The notes under the pieces: model-generated
Database searches by the model: none
Seen by the model: only the letters and a program-made list of their open reading frames with translations
Told to the model about the DNA's origin: nothing
Part shown: positions 60,879 through 64,000 of the stretch, one piece after another
How positions within the stretch are numbered: the first letter of the stretch is position 1
Layout: each line of letters begins with the position of its first letter
DNA from: Fasciolopsis buskii
Taxonomy: Eukaryota > Platyhelminthes > Trematoda > Plagiorchiida > Fasciolidae
DNA: 64,000 nt
Assembly: GCA_008360955.1 (NCBI GenBank)
Contig: LUCM01002871.1
Coordinates: forward strand, 130,979 to 194,978
Reading direction: 5' to 3'
Made by a program: the position numbers and the translations under genes

Positions 60879-60899
60879 TAACGTTCAGCGCTGTTCCAC
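60879..60899 (+). CDS. Micro-exon candidate, 21 bp (AAG acceptor)
   Basis: A perfect GTAAGT starts at 60900. The upstream AAG at 60878, after a tract CTCGCACTAATCACCTCGAC, gives 21 bp reading T-F-S-A-V-P in the shared phase. The later CAG would give 11 bp and break the phase. The choice of acceptor rests on the length rule. Confidence 0.35.
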
Positions 60900-63370
60900 G
60901 TAAGTGATGCCTAAAGTAAACACCTAGAAACTTGCTCTAATGTTCCATCTTTATTGCAAAAATCATAAAAATTTAGAGGGTATGCTGAAGGAGAAAAGAT
61001 TTCTTGCTGATCACTCGAGGCGATATCTCGTCACCCTACTAATCTAATTCAAAGAGGTTTGTCTCGCGTGCACAGCACTTATTGTTGCCTTGTTTTACAC
61101 AGCCTGGATGAATTTTAGTCGATATTCAATTGTCTCTAATTCAATGAAACTTTGTACTTTTCATTCATGTTCACTAATAAAACGAATGACTCACTGATAG
61201 CTGCCTTCAAAACTCCTAAAAAGTACCATATGTTCCAATGTGTAATGACAAACCAAATGAATTCGGTACGTGAACATGTTTTTATTCGAGATGCTGGAAC
61301 TTTCATTTCGCGTGCACAAATTTTTTTAGGTTAGTTAACGATAATTACAACACAATGAGACAAAACAAGGCATGGCGGTTTTTCTAGAAAACTTTCATCA
61401 GGGATGTACTCAATCACTTGTTAAGACGAAAGCGAAAAACAAACGGTGGGTCAATCAGATGCCACTAATCGACTCACACGAAGAGGAAGTAAAAACAAAC
61501 AATAAACAATCAGGACACAGCGGGGAACAAACGAAAGTATTCCTTGACAAAGGAAATCCTAGCCAACGCTTTTCACGTTATTTTGATATCACTAAATGAA
61601 TAAATTAAGTAACTTAAAACTTTTTCAGCGACATATATAAATATTCAAGATAAGTTTTATAGGAATTTTAGCACTGTGTAACCGAAAACGGCGGCGTAAT
61701 TTTCTCCACACGAAAATTAATCTCGCATTTTTTCCAGTCAAATCAAACCTCATAATGTCGTGGAGACTGGTCTTTCTGTATGAGTTATCGCCATCTTTTC
61801 AGATCGATTGTTTTTTGTTATTGTAAACTCCGACGAGTCATTGAATATCGTTTTCATTTTCTTTGCACACACCCTCCCCAGGAGGTCTGGGGAGGATTGG
61901 TTCCAGGTGTCGGTACCAGCACTTTTAATTGGTCCTAGTAACATCATACTTCTGAGTGTCAGTAATTAGTTTAGCGAGTTCAAGGGTCGGATGCTGACAA
62001 ATTTCCTGATTCCCGTTTTTTGATCACCGTACTAGAAGCACGAGGTCAGGAATGACAGAGTTCAGGTTTTTCTAAACGTTATCTTGTTGTCTACCAGTTT
62101 AATTCTAGTCGTTCAACAACATCGCCCGGGGGCCTGAAGACCCTAATATCAGTTAGGCTTTGTCGAGACTGACAAATGACCATTTTGAACGAACTTGTTT
62201 GCATCTAAATGAAAACCACCATACGGACTTCTTTGGCAGTGTCAAACGTATCCGTTCTGACCGTCTTCACCTACCACCTGGATTTAGGGAATAAAACCAC
62301 GCCCGTTTTTCTGAACTGAGCTTGTCGCAGACTGATGAGAAATGCATAACGTTCCGTTCCGGTTCTGATACACAACCACGTGCCCTATAGTACCCGTTGA
62401 ATACTTGGCAAATTAAGATGTTCGATTAATGTTAGCATAACTTCTCATCTGATTACTCCCACCCCGGGGTCCAGAAATCGAGTGCGAGTATTAGCCTGAG
62501 TCAGTATCCAAAAGACCTTCGCAGAACTATTGAACTCACGGTGTTCACCTGAGTCATTGTCATGTTCTATGTGTTTAAAACTTACCCAGAATTCGAGGCG
62601 GTAGTCATGCAATGTGACAGACATACTCGTTTTCAGTTGTTCACACTCATGCCAATACATGGCAGTGAACATGACCAGCAATAGTTGAGAGGGACAGTAC
62701 CTTAGAGTTCCGGTGATTCACAACTGTCTCTGAAAGTAAACGTTCTTGTCTGTGCGTGTTCTCTCAGCCGGCCAACTGTTCAAATCCTATCTGAGATAAA
62801 ACAAATGCAATCCAGTCTACACTTGAGTAAGCACACCGTTTTAGTCCTACCTATAAGGCCAAACGAAAGAGCACCTGTGACGTTCTATACAAAGTTCCGT
62901 GATTTGGCAACGTGATCCTTTGTAGACCAATATCTGTGTGTTAACGGAAAAAGTCCTTTAACCCGATGCAAGCAGTGGCTGCGAGTCTTACACGTAGAGA
63001 TTGAAACATTACTTGGCAGTGTGGGATTTTTTATACCTTTGTAATATTCGAAGTGACACACCCAGGACCAGATTAGATTAGAACCAGTTTGAGAATTGTG
63101 AACAGAATACGTGCCCGAGAATATTTTCTGCTCGGCCAATTCATGACCATTTACGCGACTTTTAACGCGCGTTGTTAATATGTCAATTAAATTCTAATGG
63201 TGATTTTCACTCAAAAAACCATAAATTAAATGAAAATTTAATTATGAATGCAACCGGTCTGTTGTAATTGACAATGGAGCTTTATTTACTATTAGTATTT
63301 GACTGGGTAGATTGCAAGAAACCAAGTAGATGCTGATTTTTACACTCGACCACGAGATCCTAGGGTTAAC
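60900..63370. other. Non-coding stretch
   Basis: No exon is supported. Acceptor-like sites at 61,331, 61,637 and 61,738 lack useful donors. Short open frames on both strands have no domain. Confidence 0.35.
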
Positions 63371-63540
63371 TACCCTCGGTGGTCATGCGGACAAGGTTGT
63401 GGTGTTTGGACGAGAAGTTCGTGGGTTTCGAGTCCTCCTACCCTCGATCAACTTCTCCACTTGGCAACCAGTTATTGAAAGCAGACCCCTTCCTGTAAGC
63501 GACGTACGCGTTTGTAAAGTTAAAGGGTAAAGGTAAAAGA
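63371..63540 (+). repeat. tRNA-derived SINE, copy 9
   Basis: The head TCGGTGGTCATGCGGACAAG and GTGGGTTTCGAGTCCTCC (one extra T in the B box) is followed by CTCGATCAACTTCTCCAC, TTGGCAACC, CCCCTTCCTG and an A/G-rich tail. It is moderately diverged. Confidence 0.82.
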
Positions 63541-63767
63541 AGGATGAAAGTTTCAACGTCTTTCTGGGAGTCTCCAGGCTGACAAATCTCCAAGATAATT
63601 TATCAGTTCGATTTAATCTCATAATTTATAGATCACTAAATTCGAAAAATACTCATTTCCACTCCTTTGCAATATCTTCCAGACACCAGATGAGTTTACG
63701 GTTCTTACCGTTTTGTTTTATATTGTCGACTAAAAGATGAACAACAAAGCCACAAATGGATTATGTC

Positions 63768-63935
63768 TATATCAGGACCAAATGACATAATGAGTGTATC
63801 GGAAAATCGATGCGCCATGTATTGGTTTTAATTGATTGTAAAACTTGCCTTGAGAAAGACTACCCACGGTAGTCGAAACATTGGCACATTACATCTATCA
63901 ACAACTCGGTATTATTAACACTATATCATTCACAG
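63768..63935 (-). repeat. Penelope-like fold-back family, copy 3
   Basis: It is the inverse orientation of the 11.2-kb copy: AGGACCAAATGACATAATG and AAAATCGATGCGCCATGTAT, then the stem-loop GACTACC-CAC-GGTAGTC (63,858-63,874) followed by GAAAC, then TTACATCTATCAAC. Confidence 0.75.
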
Positions 63936-64000
63936 TTGAATTATATCTACTCCAAATATGTACACGCAAATAGACCTTTCATGCCCGGTCTCATCCAATC

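Larger units (their letters stand above)
34..60899 (+). other. Candidate micro-exon gene locus (27 symmetric mini-exons)
   Basis: I propose one very large micro-exon gene, or a cluster of them, on the + strand. Its 27 candidate internal exons are 6-42 bp, all multiples of three, and all are readable with phase-1 introns. Joined in order they give about 182 codons without a stop, junction codons included. In the other two phases several of the same exons contain stops, for example those at 13707, 20009, 33393 and 37874 in phase 0 and those at 6234, 19508, 32961 and 46914 in phase 1. Flatworm MEGs have this architecture and make secreted, variably spliced proteins (established for schistosomes). 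No domain can be recognised in such short pieces. Introns run from under 100 bp to about 14 kb and hold SINEs, fold-backs and microsatellites. The first exon, promoter and a secure last exon were not found. Some candidates used weaker splice sites, and a few exons with stops in this phase were set aside (see rejected list). Confidence 0.55.

Noticed and set aside
1..64000. CRISPR arrays, bacterial operons, rRNA genes, telomere repeats
   Set aside because: None is present; repeats are dispersed or simple, and nothing resembles rRNA or TTAGGG arrays.

Overview
The window looks like about 64 kb of nuclear DNA from a multicellular eukaryote. It is AT-rich (by eye, about 60%), full of microsatellites and dispersed repeats, and has no bacterial-type gene, operon or ribosome-binding site. 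Nearly all open reading frames are under 110 codons and lack recognisable domains, as expected for intron or intergenic DNA. The tRNA-derived SINEs, fold-back elements with hammerhead-like (Penelope-type) stem-loops, and a series of tiny symmetric exons together suggest a parasitic flatworm, most likely a trematode. That assignment is inference.

The main observation is on the + strand. From about 34 to 60,899 there are 27 candidate micro-exons of 6-42 bp, most of them 9-24 bp, each bounded by an AG acceptor and a GT donor. All lengths are multiples of three. All are open when flanked by phase-1 introns (two leading bases, whole codons, one trailing base). Read in order they give about 546 bp, or 182 codons, with no stop, including at the junctions. 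Several of the same exons contain stops in the other two phases. Consensus GTAAGT occurs about 22 times on + and about 11 times on - by hand count, and about 15 of the + sites end an in-phase micro-exon. This is the architecture of flatworm micro-exon genes (MEGs). A first exon and a certain last exon were not found, so the gene may start left of the window and end to the right.

Layout: 0-7 kb holds micro-exons and one SINE; 7.5-7.9 kb a tRNA-like fold-back element; 9-11.4 kb a repeat-rich block (AT tract, hammerhead-like repeat, TGTA array, a 1.1 kb inverted-repeat element and a Penelope-like repeat); 12.4-24.3 kb the densest run of micro-exons; 24.3-38 kb sparser micro-exons with SINEs and AT tracts; 38.6-41.4 kb the second hammerhead-like repeat, a palindromic tRNA-like element and the best SINE; 41-61 kb mostly repeats with two micro-exons; 58.4-60.8 kb a cluster of tRNA-like fold-back elements around a 558-base assembly gap; 63.4-64 kb a SINE and a Penelope-like repeat.

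Everything here was read by eye, with no splice model, transcript data or homology search. The individual micro-exons are uncertain. The shared phase, length rule and strand bias of the set carry the argument.
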